DNA from: Roseiarcus sp963806935
GTDB lineage: Bacteria; Pseudomonadota; Alphaproteobacteria; Rhizobiales; Beijerinckiaceae
Direction: 5' to 3'
NCBI GenBank assembly: GCA_963806935.1
Contig: CAWEAT010000041.1
Coordinates: 1 to 64,000 of the forward strand
Length of the DNA: 64,000 nt
Made by a program: the position numbers and the translations under genes
Notes under the pieces: model-generated
Databases searched by the model: none
Told to the model about the DNA's origin: nothing
The model's input: the letters and a program-made list of their open reading frames with translations, nothing else
Part shown: positions 22,113 through 31,089 of the stretch, in pieces
Layout: each line of letters begins with the position of its first letter
How positions within the stretch are numbered: position 1 is the stretch's first letter

Positions 22113-22562
22113 CTATATGTCGTACATCAGCGCAAGCTCTTCGCCCGGTGAGAGAGCGCGCATGTCGGCGAGGGTGCGACGGTCGAGCACGCTCGCAATC
22201 GCGTTCCGCGCGGCGACCATGGTGAGCCTGACCGGGCAGGTCTTGAGGTCGGCGCAATCGTCGCAGGGCCGATAGGCGGTGACCGATGCGCAGGCGATCG
22301 GAGCCAGGGGACCGTCGAGCGCCCGCACGATCGCGCCGATCCGAATCTCATGCGCCGGACGGGCGAGCGCATAGCCGCCGCCCTTTCCCTTCTTCGAGTA
22401 GACGAGGCCCGCGTGGCGTAGCTCTGTCAGGATGTGATCGAGAAACTTCTTGGAAATCGAATTGGTTTTGGCGATATCCGCGGCCTGAGCTAGCGCGTCA
22501 GGGGCGAGTCCGGCGAGATGCACCATTGCTTTGAGGCCATATTTTCCCTTCTTGGTCAGCAC
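22113..22562 (-). CDS. Rrf2 family transcriptional regulator with a Cys cluster
   Basis: 149-residue winged-helix regulator: MLTKKGKYGLKAMVHLA is the family N-terminus, KFLDHILTELRHAGLVYSKK the recognition helix region, and GKGGGYALARP the wing. Between about 93 and 112 it has Cys residues arranged CASVTAYRPCDDCADLKTC, reminiscent of the Fe-S ligands in IscR/RirA-type sensors, so it may sense iron, redox or NO; this is inference. It is divergent from the orphan binding-protein gene at 22831. No isc/suf genes are nearby. Confidence 0.9.
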   Translation of the reverse strand: MLTKKGKYGLKAMVHLAGLAPDALAQAADIAKTNSISKKFLDHILTELRHAGLVYSKKGKGGGYALARPAHEIRIGAIVRALDGPLAPIACASVTAYRPCDDCADLKTCPVRLTMVAARNAIASVLDRRTLADMRALSPGEELALMYDI

Positions 22563-22647
22563 GGATTGGTCCTTGAGGCATGGCTGCGCTGAGCGCGGGG
22601 TGGCGGACGCGTCACGCTCCGGCGCCTAAGAGAACGCGTTAAGGCCA

Positions 22648-22662
22648 AAAGTCTAGAACTTT
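22648..22662. promoter_or_regulatory. AT-rich dyad, possible Rrf2 operator
   Basis: AAAGT (22648-22652) and ACTTT (22658-22662) flank CTAGA, an imperfect 15-base dyad 86 bases upstream of the Rrf2 start, in a GC-rich genome where such AT-rich symmetry stands out. Rrf2 proteins often bind AT-rich dyads and autoregulate. The link is speculative. Confidence 0.3.
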
Positions 22663-22830
22663 AGTATTGTGGGGGCGGCCCGACAGGTCCGTCAACCCAT
22701 CGCGGAGCCGGCCCCCGGGCGCGTCATGCGGGTGCTGACTGACTTGCCTTGGCCGATGTGAAGCTCCACACTTGATCGATCATGGGCCTGGCAAATAGGC
22801 CTAAATGGAAAGCATCGCAGGGAGGACGGA

Positions 22831-24057
22831 ATGGGAGCGGAAAAAGGGCCGAATCGTCGAGAAGTCCTGGTCGGGGGCGCGGCGCTGGCGCTGGCGCCAA
22901 GCGTTGTTCGCGCGCAGGCGGCGCGGCCGCTCAAGATCGGCGTCCTCAACGACATGTCGAGCGTCTACGCCGACTATCAGGGCATAGGCTCCGTCGTCGC
23001 TACTCAACTCGCCGTTGACGACTTCTCGAAGGCATTGGGCGTGCCGGTCGAAATCGTCTCTGCCGACCATCAGAACAAGCCCGACGTCGGGTCGGCGATC
23101 GCGCGGCAATGGTTCGATTCGGAGAATGTCGATGTCGTCATGGACTTGCCCAATTCGGCGGTCGCGCTCGCGGTGATCGCGGTAGCGCAGGAGAAGAACA
23201 AGGCGGCCATCGGATCAGGGGCGGGGTCCTCGGTCATGACCGGCCCGAAATGCTCGCGCAATTTCGTTCACTGGACCTACGATACCTATGCCCTTGGGAC
23301 GGGGCTCGGCAAAGCGCTGACGGAGGCGGGCGGCAAGAGCTGGTTCTTCATCACCGCCGACTATGCGTTCGGCAAAGATCTCGAAGCCAATTGCGCCGCT
23401 GCAGTTCAGGCTGCGGGCGGCAAGGTCGTGGGGTCGGTGCGCCATCCGCTTAACACCGCCGATTTCTCGTCGTTTGTTCTGCAGGCGCAGAACTCCGGCG
23501 CCGACACGGTCGAACTCGCCAATGCCGGCGGCGACCTCAACAATTGCATCAAACAGGCGCATGAATTCGGTCTTGGCGAGAAGCAGCGTCTCGCCGGCCT
23601 GATCCTGAACATCACCAATATTCCCTCACTCGGTCTCGACATCGTCGACGGGGCGACGATCTGCACCGGCTTCTATTGGGATGCGAACGAGGGGACGCGC
23701 GCTTTCGCCAAGCGCTTCCAGGCGGCTCACCCCAAAAAGATGATGCCGAACGACATGCATGCCGGCATGTACGCGGCGACTGAGCATCTGATGAAGGCGG
23801 TGGCGCAGCTCAAAAGCGCCGACGACGGCGTCAAGGTGGTGGACACGATGAAGGCGATCCCGACCGACGATCCGTTGTTCGGAAAAGGGATCATCCGCGT
23901 CGACGGACGCAAGCTCCATCCAATGTATCTCTACAAGGCCAAGACGCCGGCCGAATCGAAATACGATTGGGACTATTTCCAGCTGGTCTCAACGATCAAG
24001 CCCGAGGACGCTTTTCGTCCGCTGGACAAGGGCGGGTGCCCGTTCGTCAAGGCATGA
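22831..24057 (+). CDS. ABC transporter substrate-binding protein (branched-chain amino acid/amide type)
   Basis: 408 residues. The N-terminus NRREVLVGGAALALAPSVVRAQA has a twin-Arg-like signal, followed by the Peripla_BP_6/LivJ-type fold starting KIGVLNDMSSVYADYQG. Ligand-site-type segments include AIGSGAGSSVMTGPKCS and ADYAFGKDLE. GGAGGA lies eight bases before ATG 22831. No permease or ATPase genes are adjacent, so it is an orphan binding protein that would need a transporter elsewhere or act as a sensor. It is divergent from the Rrf2 gene, and a shared control region is possible. Confidence 0.9.
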   Translation: MGAEKGPNRREVLVGGAALALAPSVVRAQAARPLKIGVLNDMSSVYADYQGIGSVVATQLAVDDFSKALGVPVEIVSADHQNKPDVGSAIARQWFDSENVDVVMDLPNSAVALAVIAVAQEKNKAAIGSGAGSSVMTGPKCSRNFVHWTYDTYALGTGLGKALTEAGGKSWFFITADYAFGKDLEANCAAAVQAAGGKVVGSVRHPLNTADFSSFVLQAQNSGADTVELANAGGDLNNCIKQAHEFGLGEKQRLAGLILNITNIPSLGLDIVDGATICTGFYWDANEGTRAFAKRFQAAHPKKMMPNDMHAGMYAATEHLMKAVAQLKSADDGVKVVDTMKAIPTDDPLFGKGIIRVDGRKLHPMYLYKAKTPAESKYDWDYFQLVSTIKPEDAFRPLDKGGCPFVKA

Positions 24058-24109
24058 AGGCGCAGGCCGCGTCGGCCGGCGCGCGCCGGGGTGACGGAAA
24101 TTCGCCCAG

Positions 24110-24712
24110 TCAGGCTTGCCTGGCGCTGAAAACGGTCAGCCTATCGCCGACGCCCCGAAGCACTGCGCGAATGGGCATCGCTTCCTCCGGGCCGGGCTCT
24201 AGCGCGGCCGCGAAAGTGGCGAGCTTTGCCCCGCCTTCGATTTCGAGCGCGATCGCCCTTGCGCGAAGAATGATGCGCCCCGTGAGCGTAAGGCGCGGTT
24301 CGGGCGCATCTGGAGCAACAATCGGCGCGACGAATTGCCGAGCCCCCGCGTCCATTGCGTCGGCGAGGCCTTCGGCGCCGGGAAACCATGAGGCGGTGTG
24401 TCCGTCGTCGCCCATGCCCAAAATCACGATGTCCGCAGGCAACGGCAAATTGGCCATGCGCGCGCCTGCCGCGGCAAGCTCCTGATCTGCCGGCAGACGG
24501 ACATCGGCAAGCGGAGTAAAGTTCGCCGCCGCCGCCCGATTGCGCAGTAATTTCTCCCGCACAAGTCGAGCGTTCGACCGCGGACTGTCGTCGGGCACGC
24601 GCCGTTCATCGGCAAGCGTCACATGAACTCGGCTCCAGTCGAGCGCCATGTCCGACAGCAATTCAAAGAACCGCGCCGGAGATTTGCCGCCCGACACAAT
24701 GAGCAGCGCCAC
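24110..24712 (-). CDS. pgl: 6-phosphogluconolactonase (start uncertain; stop codon in the expected N-terminus)
   Basis: Hydrolyses 6-phosphogluconolactone in the oxidative pentose phosphate/Entner-Doudoroff pathway. Family motifs LLIVSGGKSP, VTLADERRVP, NARLVREKLL and ILGMGDDGHTASWFPG are present. The first usable start in frame is GTG 24712, which would omit about 30 residues of the normal N-terminus. Those residues are encoded upstream in the same frame (FHRREFDNGEELAQ, to about 24808). An ATG overlapping the zwf stop (24821-24823) is in that frame, but TAA is its third codon. The gene therefore has either a nonsense mutation, an unusual start or a sequence error. It follows zwf directly. 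Confidence 0.85.
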   Translation of the reverse strand: MALLIVSGGKSPARFFELLSDMALDWSRVHVTLADERRVPDDSPRSNARLVREKLLRNRAAAANFTPLADVRLPADQELAAAGARMANLPLPADIVILGMGDDGHTASWFPGAEGLADAMDAGARQFVAPIVAPDAPEPRLTLTGRIILRARAIALEIEGGAKLATFAAALEPGPEEAMPIRAVLRGVGDRLTVFSARQA

Positions 24713-24819
24713 CCCTCGCGCCGCGATCGCCGAACGAAGGCGCTCCGCTGTCCATTCGGCCAGCCCTTGCGCCAGCTCCTCGCCATTGTCGAATTCGCGG
24801 CGGTGGAAATCGGATTAAG

Positions 24820-26295
24820 TCATTCGTATTCCTCGTTCCAGGTCCGCCCATCGCGTTCGATCAACGCTACGGACGCATTGGGGCCCCATGTGCCGGCGGC
24901 ATACGGGCGCGGCGACTCGCCCGACTGCGCCCAGGCCTCGCGAATCGGATCGACAAATTTCCACGCCGCCTCGACTTCGTCGCGTCGCATGAACAGTGCG
25001 GCGTTTCCCCGAAGCGCGTCCATAAGAAGCCGCTCATAGGCGTCCGCTGGCGCCACGCCGAACGCCTTGGCGAAGCTCATGTCGAGCGGCACATGTTGTA
25101 ACCGCATGTCGCCGGGGCCGGGCTCTTTGACCATCATCCAGAGCTTGATTCCCTCATCTGGCTGAACCCGCACCACGAGGCGGTTCGGCGGTATGCCGTC
25201 CGGATGCATCGGGAATATGACGTGCGGCACCTGACGGAATCCGACGACGATTTCCGAGAAGCGCTGTGGCAGCCGTTTACCGGTGCGGAGATAGAAAGGG
25301 ACGCCAGCCCAGCGCCAATTGGCGACGCCGAGCTTGAGCGCCACAAAGGTCTCCGTGTCGCTATGGTCTTTGCCGATGTCCTGCAAGTACCCTGAAACCG
25401 GCCCGCCGTCGGCGAAGCCGGCGCGATATTGGCCGCGCACAGCGAGACTCGAGATGTTGGTTTCGTCGATCCGCTGGAGGGCTTTCAGCACCTTGAGTTT
25501 CTCATCGCGCAACGAATCCGCTTCGAGCGAATTCGGCGGCTCCATGGCGACGAGGCAGACGAGCTGCATCATATGATTCTGGACCATGTCTCGCATCGCG
25601 CCTGCTTCTTCATAGTAGCCGCCGCGGCCTTCGACGCCGAGCGTCTCGGCGACGGTGATCTGCACGTGATCGATGTGCGCGCTGTTCCACAACGGCTCCA
25701 GCAGAATGTTGGCGAAGCGCAGCGCCATGAGATTCTGCACCAATTCCTTGCCGAGATAGTGGTCGATGCGGAAGATATTGCGTTCGAGAAACACTGATCC
25801 GATCACATCGTTGATCGCCGCCGCGCTCTCGCCATCCCTGCCTATCGGCTTCTCGACGATGATGCGCGAGCGCGGACTCACGAGTCCCTCGGCGCCAAGG
25901 CGCTTCGCCAGCGGGCCGAACAGGTCCGGACCGGTTGCAAGGTAATAAGCGCGAATGCGTTCGTCGGGACCGAGCAACGCCTTCAGGTCCGCCCACCCCT
26001 CATCGCCCGTCGCGTTCACGGCGACAAAGTGGAGACGGGAGAGAAATCTCTCCGTCGCCGCGCCTGCTTCGTCGTCGATGGCGTTGAATTTTGTCAACGC
26101 GTCAAGGACCGTGGCGCGGAACGCGTCGCGGTCGAGGTGACGCCGTGACGCCGCGATGATCCGGGTCGGGTCGGAAAACTGGTCGCTGCGTTCGCGATGA
26201 AACAGCGCGGGGTAGAGCTTACGGAGGGCCAGATCGCCGGTCCCGCCGAAGACGACGAGATCGAATGGTTCGACCTTTACATTGCGTATGGCCAT
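24820..26295 (-). CDS. zwf: Glucose-6-phosphate 1-dehydrogenase
   Basis: 491 residues, normal length. Oxidises glucose 6-phosphate to 6-phosphogluconolactone with NADP. The nucleotide-binding motif is VVFGGTGDLALRKLYPAL (about 14-31) and the active-site signature RIDHYLGKELVQN contains the catalytic His and substrate-binding Lys. GAGAGG lies just upstream of ATG 26295. The stop codon TGA overlaps an ATG in the pgl frame, as in typical zwf-pgl operons. No edd/eda genes follow in this window. Confidence 0.97.
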   Translation of the reverse strand: MAIRNVKVEPFDLVVFGGTGDLALRKLYPALFHRERSDQFSDPTRIIAASRRHLDRDAFRATVLDALTKFNAIDDEAGAATERFLSRLHFVAVNATGDEGWADLKALLGPDERIRAYYLATGPDLFGPLAKRLGAEGLVSPRSRIIVEKPIGRDGESAAAINDVIGSVFLERNIFRIDHYLGKELVQNLMALRFANILLEPLWNSAHIDHVQITVAETLGVEGRGGYYEEAGAMRDMVQNHMMQLVCLVAMEPPNSLEADSLRDEKLKVLKALQRIDETNISSLAVRGQYRAGFADGGPVSGYLQDIGKDHSDTETFVALKLGVANWRWAGVPFYLRTGKRLPQRFSEIVVGFRQVPHVIFPMHPDGIPPNRLVVRVQPDEGIKLWMMVKEPGPGDMRLQHVPLDMSFAKAFGVAPADAYERLLMDALRGNAALFMRRDEVEAAWKFVDPIREAWAQSGESPRPYAAGTWGPNASVALIERDGRTWNEEYE

Positions 26296-26421
26296 GAGGC
26301 CTCTCTTTGGATCGTTGAGAAGTGGTGGGCGCTCGGGTGGTCCGTCCCGGTTCGCACGGTCAAAGCTTACCGATCCTGACGACCTGAGCCAAGGTCGGAC
26401 GATCGACAGTCACATCGAGCC

Positions 26422-27717
26422 TCAGCTCACCTGATTCATAGCATCCTTGAACAGAACCTCACGATCGCGGGCGAAATTCTTGATGAGCGGCAAAGCCGCG
26501 CCTCCGATCGCGCGGGCGTCGGCCCCGATTCCGCCTGAGACGATCTCGACCTCGCTCAAGCCGCGCCGGTCGAGGCCGGCGAAAACTTCCGCGGTGCGCG
26601 CAGTCAGGCGCTCGCGAACCTTCGCCGGGATCTCGCCGTCAATCACGATCGCCTCGAAATCGATGACGGAAACTGCCGCGACCGACGCATAGGCCAGCGC
26701 CGACGCCGCCTCTTCGATCCACTCGTCGAGTTGCGGCCCGAATTCGCCCCATGAATCGGGAGTAGCCCAGATCGACGAGGCGTCAATTCCCGCAGTCTCG
26801 AGGCGGCGCTCCAATTGGTAGACGGAGGCGCATGCAATCAACTGGGGAGCGACGCCGCCAATGCTCTTCGTCATGACCGGCATTGATCCGAGCGCGGCGG
26901 CGTTGCCTGTCCGCCCCGGACGCAAAGCGCCGTCGAGCACCAATCCGCCACCGAGAAACTCGCCGATGAAAAAATAGAGGAAGTCGCGATAGCGCCAGCA
27001 ACGACCGAAGAAGAACTCGGCCGCGCAAGCGGCGGTGGCGTCATTGCACAGCGTCGTCGGATAAGGGCAGACCGCGGCGATCTCGCTTTCCCCGTCGAAG
27101 TGTCGCCACGCATTCATGGCTCCTGGCGGCGCGCCGATCTCGGCTTCCCAGTTCCACAGCTGGAACGGCGCTGCAACGCCAAGGCCAGCGATCTTCCGCT
27201 TCTGCGCCGCGCTGAGCGAGCCAGAGAGCGTTGGCAGCGAGTCGCGAACAAAATCGAGGATCTTGGTTGGGGTAGGAAACGCGTAGGCGCGGCGAGCACG
27301 CTCGCGAATGGCGCCACGGAAATCGATCAGCACCAGATCGCAACTGCGCCGCCCAATTTTCAGCCCGAACGAATAGGCGCCGTCCGGGTCGAGCGACATC
27401 GGGATCGTCGGCTGTCCGACCCGGCCACGCAGGGGCGGCTCCCGCTTCAACAGCCCATCGGCCTGAAGCCGGTTCATGATCGCTGAGGTCGATTGGACCG
27501 AGAGCCCGGTCAGTCGCGCGACCTCAATTTTCGACAACGGACCGAAACGGCGCACGAGAGAGAGCAGCAGCCGCTCGTTGTAGAGCCGCACGCCCGCCTG
27601 GTTCGCGCCGCCGATATTCGTTGCAGCGCTTCCGACCGGCGGCGAAGCGAGCGCAAGGTCAGCGCCCTTGGGCCCCCCGCTCGCATATGCGCGCGGATCG
27701 CCATGCGCCTCCTTCAT
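26422..27717 (-). CDS. ROK family transcriptional regulator, divergent from frcBCA
   Basis: 431 residues: an N-terminal winged helix-turn-helix (IEVARLTGLSVQSTSAIMNRL at about 63-83, so within a MarR-like domain), then a ROK sugar-kinase-like domain from about 110. The kinase-type Cys-rich zinc loop typical of active ROK kinases is not evident, as usual for regulators. It is transcribed away from the fructose-type ABC transporter, the arrangement of frcR in rhizobia, so it most likely represses frcBCA until sugar binds. The dyad at 27780-27816 lies between them. Confidence 0.88.
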   Translation of the reverse strand: MKEAHGDPRAYASGGPKGADLALASPPVGSAATNIGGANQAGVRLYNERLLLSLVRRFGPLSKIEVARLTGLSVQSTSAIMNRLQADGLLKREPPLRGRVGQPTIPMSLDPDGAYSFGLKIGRRSCDLVLIDFRGAIRERARRAYAFPTPTKILDFVRDSLPTLSGSLSAAQKRKIAGLGVAAPFQLWNWEAEIGAPPGAMNAWRHFDGESEIAAVCPYPTTLCNDATAACAAEFFFGRCWRYRDFLYFFIGEFLGGGLVLDGALRPGRTGNAAALGSMPVMTKSIGGVAPQLIACASVYQLERRLETAGIDASSIWATPDSWGEFGPQLDEWIEEAASALAYASVAAVSVIDFEAIVIDGEIPAKVRERLTARTAEVFAGLDRRGLSEVEIVSGGIGADARAIGGAALPLIKNFARDREVLFKDAMNQVS

Positions 27718-27779
27718 TCCCCGCCTCTACATTGTTGTGGGCATTGCCTGGCGCATGATTGTGCGGGGCGGCAGGGCCT

Positions 27780-27816
27780 GTCAAGGATTATTCCACCGGA
27801 TGTAGTTATCCTTGAC
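27780..27816. promoter_or_regulatory. Long dyad overlapping the frcB promoter: likely ROK regulator operator
   Basis: GTCAAGGAT (27780-27788) and ATCCTTGAC (27808-27816) are perfect 9-base inverted repeats separated by 19 bases. The right arm overlaps TTGACT (27812-27817), a -35-like hexamer that stands 17 bases from CCTATG (27835-27840). Binding here would block frcB transcription. Assignment to the ROK protein rests on position. Confidence 0.55.
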
Positions 27817-27840
27817 TCTTCGCTGAAAGTTTGCCCTATG
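27812..27840 (+). promoter_or_regulatory. Candidate frcB promoter
   Basis: TTGACT (27812-27817), 17-base spacer, CCTATG (27835-27840), 106 bases before the frcB start. The -10 box is weak, which would suit a regulated promoter. Confidence 0.4.
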
Positions 27841-27946
27841 CAAGGTACGACGGCGCGATAAGGTCGGTATGCGCAAGGGCGCGAAGCGTTCGGGCGGGTT
27901 CGGCCGCGATTGACGCCGCCGCTGTCATATCCAAGGGAGGAAACCT

Positions 27947-28960
27947 GTGTCCAAGATTTCAGGAATTTTCACGTCCGCCGCTGTCGCTGCTCTCTCCATC
28001 GCATTCATGGGAGCGCCCGCCCATGCCGATCAGATTCTGGTCGGGCTCATCACCAAGACCAATACAAACCCGTTCTTCGTGAAGATGAGAGAAGGGTTTG
28101 AGGCGAAGGCCAAGGAACTCGGCGTCACGACGCAAGCGCTTGCCGGCAAGTTCGATGGCGACAATGACGGAGAGGTCGCGGCGATCGAGCAACTGATCGC
28201 GGCCGGCGCCAAGGGCATCCTTCTCGTCCCGAGCGATTCGACCGCTATCGTCCCGACCGTCGAGAAGGCCCGCAAGGCTGGCGTCCTCGTGATCACGCTC
28301 GATACGCCGCTCGATCCCGTCACTGCCGCTGACGCCAACTTCGCCACCGACAACTTCAAGGCAGGCGAGCTGATCGGCCAATGGGCGAAGGGGACTCTCG
28401 GCGACAAGGCCAAGACGGCCAAAATCGCGACTCTCGATCTCACCGCCAACCAGCCGACGGTCGACTATCTGCGCCACAATGGGTTCCTCACCGGCTTCGG
28501 CATTCCGGTCAAGGATCCCAAGCACTATGCGATGAGCGACAGCCCGCAGATCGTCGGCTCCGACCTGTCCTCGGGATCGGATGAAGGCGGCCGTACAGCG
28601 ATGGAGAAGATTCTCCAGAAGGCCGACCAGATCGATCTGGTCTACGCGATCAACGAGCCAGCGGCCGATGGCGGCTATGCGGCGCTAAAGGCCGCCGGCA
28701 AGGAGAAGGGCGTGCTGGTCGTTGCGGTCGACGGCGGCTGCAACGGGATCAAGAGCGTGAAGGAGGGCGTTATCGGCGCCACCTCGCAGCAGTATCCGCT
28801 GCTGATGGCCGCAGACGGCGTTCAGGCGATCGTCGACTATGTGAAGACTGGCAAGAAGCCGGTCAGCATCGATACCGGCGAGAAGCTCGTGACTGATCAT
28901 CCGGTTCCCGGGGTTCCCTCGATCAATTCCGACGAGGGCATGAAGCTCTGCTGGGGTTGA
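27947..28960 (+). CDS. frcB: Fructose-type sugar ABC transporter, periplasmic binding protein
   Basis: 337 residues with a signal peptide cleaved after APAHA. The mature part matches the pattern of rhizobial FrcB closely, including VGLITKTNTNPFFVKMREG, ATDNFKAGELIGQWA, YAINEPAADGGYAALKA, VDGGCNGIKSV and the C-terminal ELCWG-like KLCWG. It binds fructose, and FrcB-type proteins also accept ribose and mannose. The start is GTG 27947 preceded by GGGAGGAAA. It leads the frcBCA operon and is followed by a stable hairpin. Confidence 0.92.
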   Translation: MSKISGIFTSAAVAALSIAFMGAPAHADQILVGLITKTNTNPFFVKMREGFEAKAKELGVTTQALAGKFDGDNDGEVAAIEQLIAAGAKGILLVPSDSTAIVPTVEKARKAGVLVITLDTPLDPVTAADANFATDNFKAGELIGQWAKGTLGDKAKTAKIATLDLTANQPTVDYLRHNGFLTGFGIPVKDPKHYAMSDSPQIVGSDLSSGSDEGGRTAMEKILQKADQIDLVYAINEPAADGGYAALKAAGKEKGVLVVAVDGGCNGIKSVKEGVIGATSQQYPLLMAADGVQAIVDYVKTGKKPVSIDTGEKLVTDHPVPGVPSINSDEGMKLCWG

Positions 28961-29003
28961 TTTCGGCCGAACTTCGGTTCTTAATCGACTGAGGGACACG
29001 GAC

Positions 29004-29035
29004 TCGGCGCTCGTCGGTTCATCCGCGAGCGCCGA
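29004..29035 (+). terminator. Hairpin between frcB and frcC
   Basis: TCGGCGCTCG (29004-29013) pairs exactly with CGAGCGCCGA (29026-29035) around a 12-base loop, 44 bases after the frcB stop. It resembles the 3' stabilising or attenuating hairpins found after highly expressed binding-protein genes. Confidence 0.6.
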
Positions 29036-29079
29036 TCTTACGAAAAGTCGCCGAACCGGGGAACGAACGAGGGGATTTC

Positions 29080-30157
29080 ATGACCGAAGCGTCGCGGCCA
29101 ACTCCACAGGAGTTCGAAAAGGTCCTGACCGCTGCCTCGACGGTCCAGGCCTCGTTCGAGGAGGAAAACGTTCCTCTTACGAGACGTATTCAGCGCTTCC
29201 TCCATCTCTATCCGACAACCGTTCCTTTCGTTGTGCTCGTGCTCGGCCTTTTGCTCGGCTGCACGGTCAACTACACGCATTTCGTCACCGGCAGCAATCT
29301 GTCCACCGTGCTGACCCAGGTGACGATCATCGGCATCCTGGGAATCGCGCAGACGCTGGTCATTCTGACCGCGGGCATCGATCTTTCGGTTGGCGTCATC
29401 ATGGTCATTTCGTCGGTCGTGATGGGACGGCTCGGCGGTTGTTGACGGCGTGCCGGTTCTGATCGCATTTCCGCTCGGGCTCGTCTGCGGGCTCGCGTGC
29501 GGCTGGCTCAATGGCGCGCTCGTGACGCGGATGCAGATGCCGCCATTCATCGTCACACTGGGCACGCTCAGCATCATCGGGGCGCTCAACACTTTCTACT
29601 CGCGCAGCGAGACAATCCGCACTCAGGACATCGAGGAGAAAGCGCCGTTCCTGCAGCTGATGGGCACCCCATTCAACATTGGAAGCGCCAGGATCATTCT
29701 GGCGAGCTTCCTCTTGATCGCCTTGGCCATTGTCTTTTGGTACGTGCTCAATCGCACGGCCTATGGCCGCCACATCTACGCCACCGGCGACGACCCCGAA
29801 GCAGCGCGACTGGCGGGCATTAATACCGACGGGATTTTGCTCAGCGTGTATACGCTGGCCGGGCTCATTTCCGCGATCGCCGGGTGGGCGCTGATCGGCC
29901 GCATCGGCGCGATCAGCCCGACCGCGGGCGCGAACGGCAACCTCGACAGCATCACCGCGGTGGTGATCGGAGGGACCAGCCTCTTTGGCGGCCGCGGATC
30001 GATCATCGGCACGCTGATCGGGGCGCTGATCGTCGGCGTCTTTCGCTCTGCGGTGTCGCTCGCCGGGCTCGATGTGCTGTGGCAGGAATTCGCCATCGGC
30101 GTTCTGATCATCGTCGCTGTCGCCCTCGACCAATGGATCCGGAGGGTCTCCAAGTGA
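29080..30157 (+). pseudogene. frcC: Fructose-type sugar ABC transporter permease, frameshifted
   Basis: FrcC/RbsC-type inner-membrane permease. The first part (from ATG 29080) contains GIDLSVGVIMVISSVVMG; the second (QMPPFIVTLGTLSIIGALN, RHIYATGDDPEAARLAG, ITAVVIGGTSLFGGRGS) is in the next frame. One extra G near 29434-29438 causes a stop at 29443-29445; removing it restores RLAVVDGVPVLIAFPLG and a protein of about 358 residues. Both halves are otherwise intact. The stop overlaps the frcA start (GTGA at 30154). Confidence 0.88.
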
Positions 30158-30936
30158 GCGTCGAACCCATTCTCGTCGGGCGGCAACTCGTCAAGCGCTA
30201 CGGCCGCGTGACTGCGCTCGATCACGCCGACTTCGATCTCTATCCCCACGAGATCCTCGCCGTCATCGGCGACAACGGCGCGGGCAAGTCCTCGCTCATC
30301 AAGGCGCTCTGCGGCGCGGTCATTCCCGACTCCGGCGAAATCCGGCTCGGCGGAGAGATCGTGAATTTCCAGTCGCCGATCGACGCCCGGGAGGCGGGCA
30401 TCGAGACCGTCTACCAGAACCTCGCGCTGTCGCCGGCGCTTTCGATCGCGGACAATATGTTCCTCGGCAGGGAAATCCGTCTTGGCGGACCTTTCGGCCA
30501 GTATTTTCGCGCTCTTAACCGTACGGCCATGCAGAAATTCGCGCGCGAGAAACTCAACGAGCTCGGCTTGATGACCATTCAAAACATCAACCAGCCGGTC
30601 GAGACATTGTCCGGCGGCCAGCGCCAAGGCGTCGCGGTGGCCCGCGCCGCGGCGTTCGCCAAGCGCGTCATTATCATGGACGAGCCGACGGCGGCGCTCG
30701 GGGTCAAGGAATCGCGCCGCGTGCTGGAACTCATCCTGGACGTCAAAAAGCGCGGGCTGCCGATCATCCTCATTTCCCATAACATGCCCCACGTCTTTGA
30801 AGTCGCCGACCGTATTCACATTCATCGTCTGGGCCGCCGTCTGACGGTCGTCGACCCGAAGAAGGTGACGATGTCGGACGCAGTCGCGATGATGACGGGC
30901 GCCTTGGCGCCGCCGGTCGAAGCAGAGGCCGCCTGA
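30154..30936 (+). CDS. frcA: Fructose-type sugar ABC transporter ATPase
   Basis: 260 residues, a single ATPase domain as in FrcA rather than the double domain of RbsA. Walker A GDNGAGKSS (39-47), Q-loop VYQNLALSP, signature LSGGQRQGVAVARA, Walker B VIIMDEPTAAL and H-loop ISHNM are all intact. Start GTG 30154 overlaps the frcC stop; the upstream extension of the open frame lies inside frcC and is rejected. No kinase gene frcK follows. Confidence 0.92.
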   Translation: MSVEPILVGRQLVKRYGRVTALDHADFDLYPHEILAVIGDNGAGKSSLIKALCGAVIPDSGEIRLGGEIVNFQSPIDAREAGIETVYQNLALSPALSIADNMFLGREIRLGGPFGQYFRALNRTAMQKFAREKLNELGLMTIQNINQPVETLSGGQRQGVAVARAAAFAKRVIIMDEPTAALGVKESRRVLELILDVKKRGLPIILISHNMPHVFEVADRIHIHRLGRRLTVVDPKKVTMSDAVAMMTGALAPPVEAEAA

Positions 30937-30981
30937 CAGCATTTTTTCGCACAGGGACGACCCCTGGCGAGGTTCGCGGGA

Positions 30982-31000
30982 CGCTGTTCACGGAACAGCG
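30982..31000 (+). terminator. Hairpin downstream of frcA
   Basis: CGCTGTTC (30982-30989) and GAACAGCG (30993-31000) form an 8-bp stem with a 3-base loop, 45 bases after frcA. A modest terminator candidate before the aldo/keto reductase. Confidence 0.4.
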
Positions 31001-31089
31001 ATTTGCGCGAGCGAGACGCGTGCGCTTCAATGGCGCGCTCGCAAGCCGCGCCCGTTTAATGCGGCGCTCTCCAAAGGGGACAGAATTTC

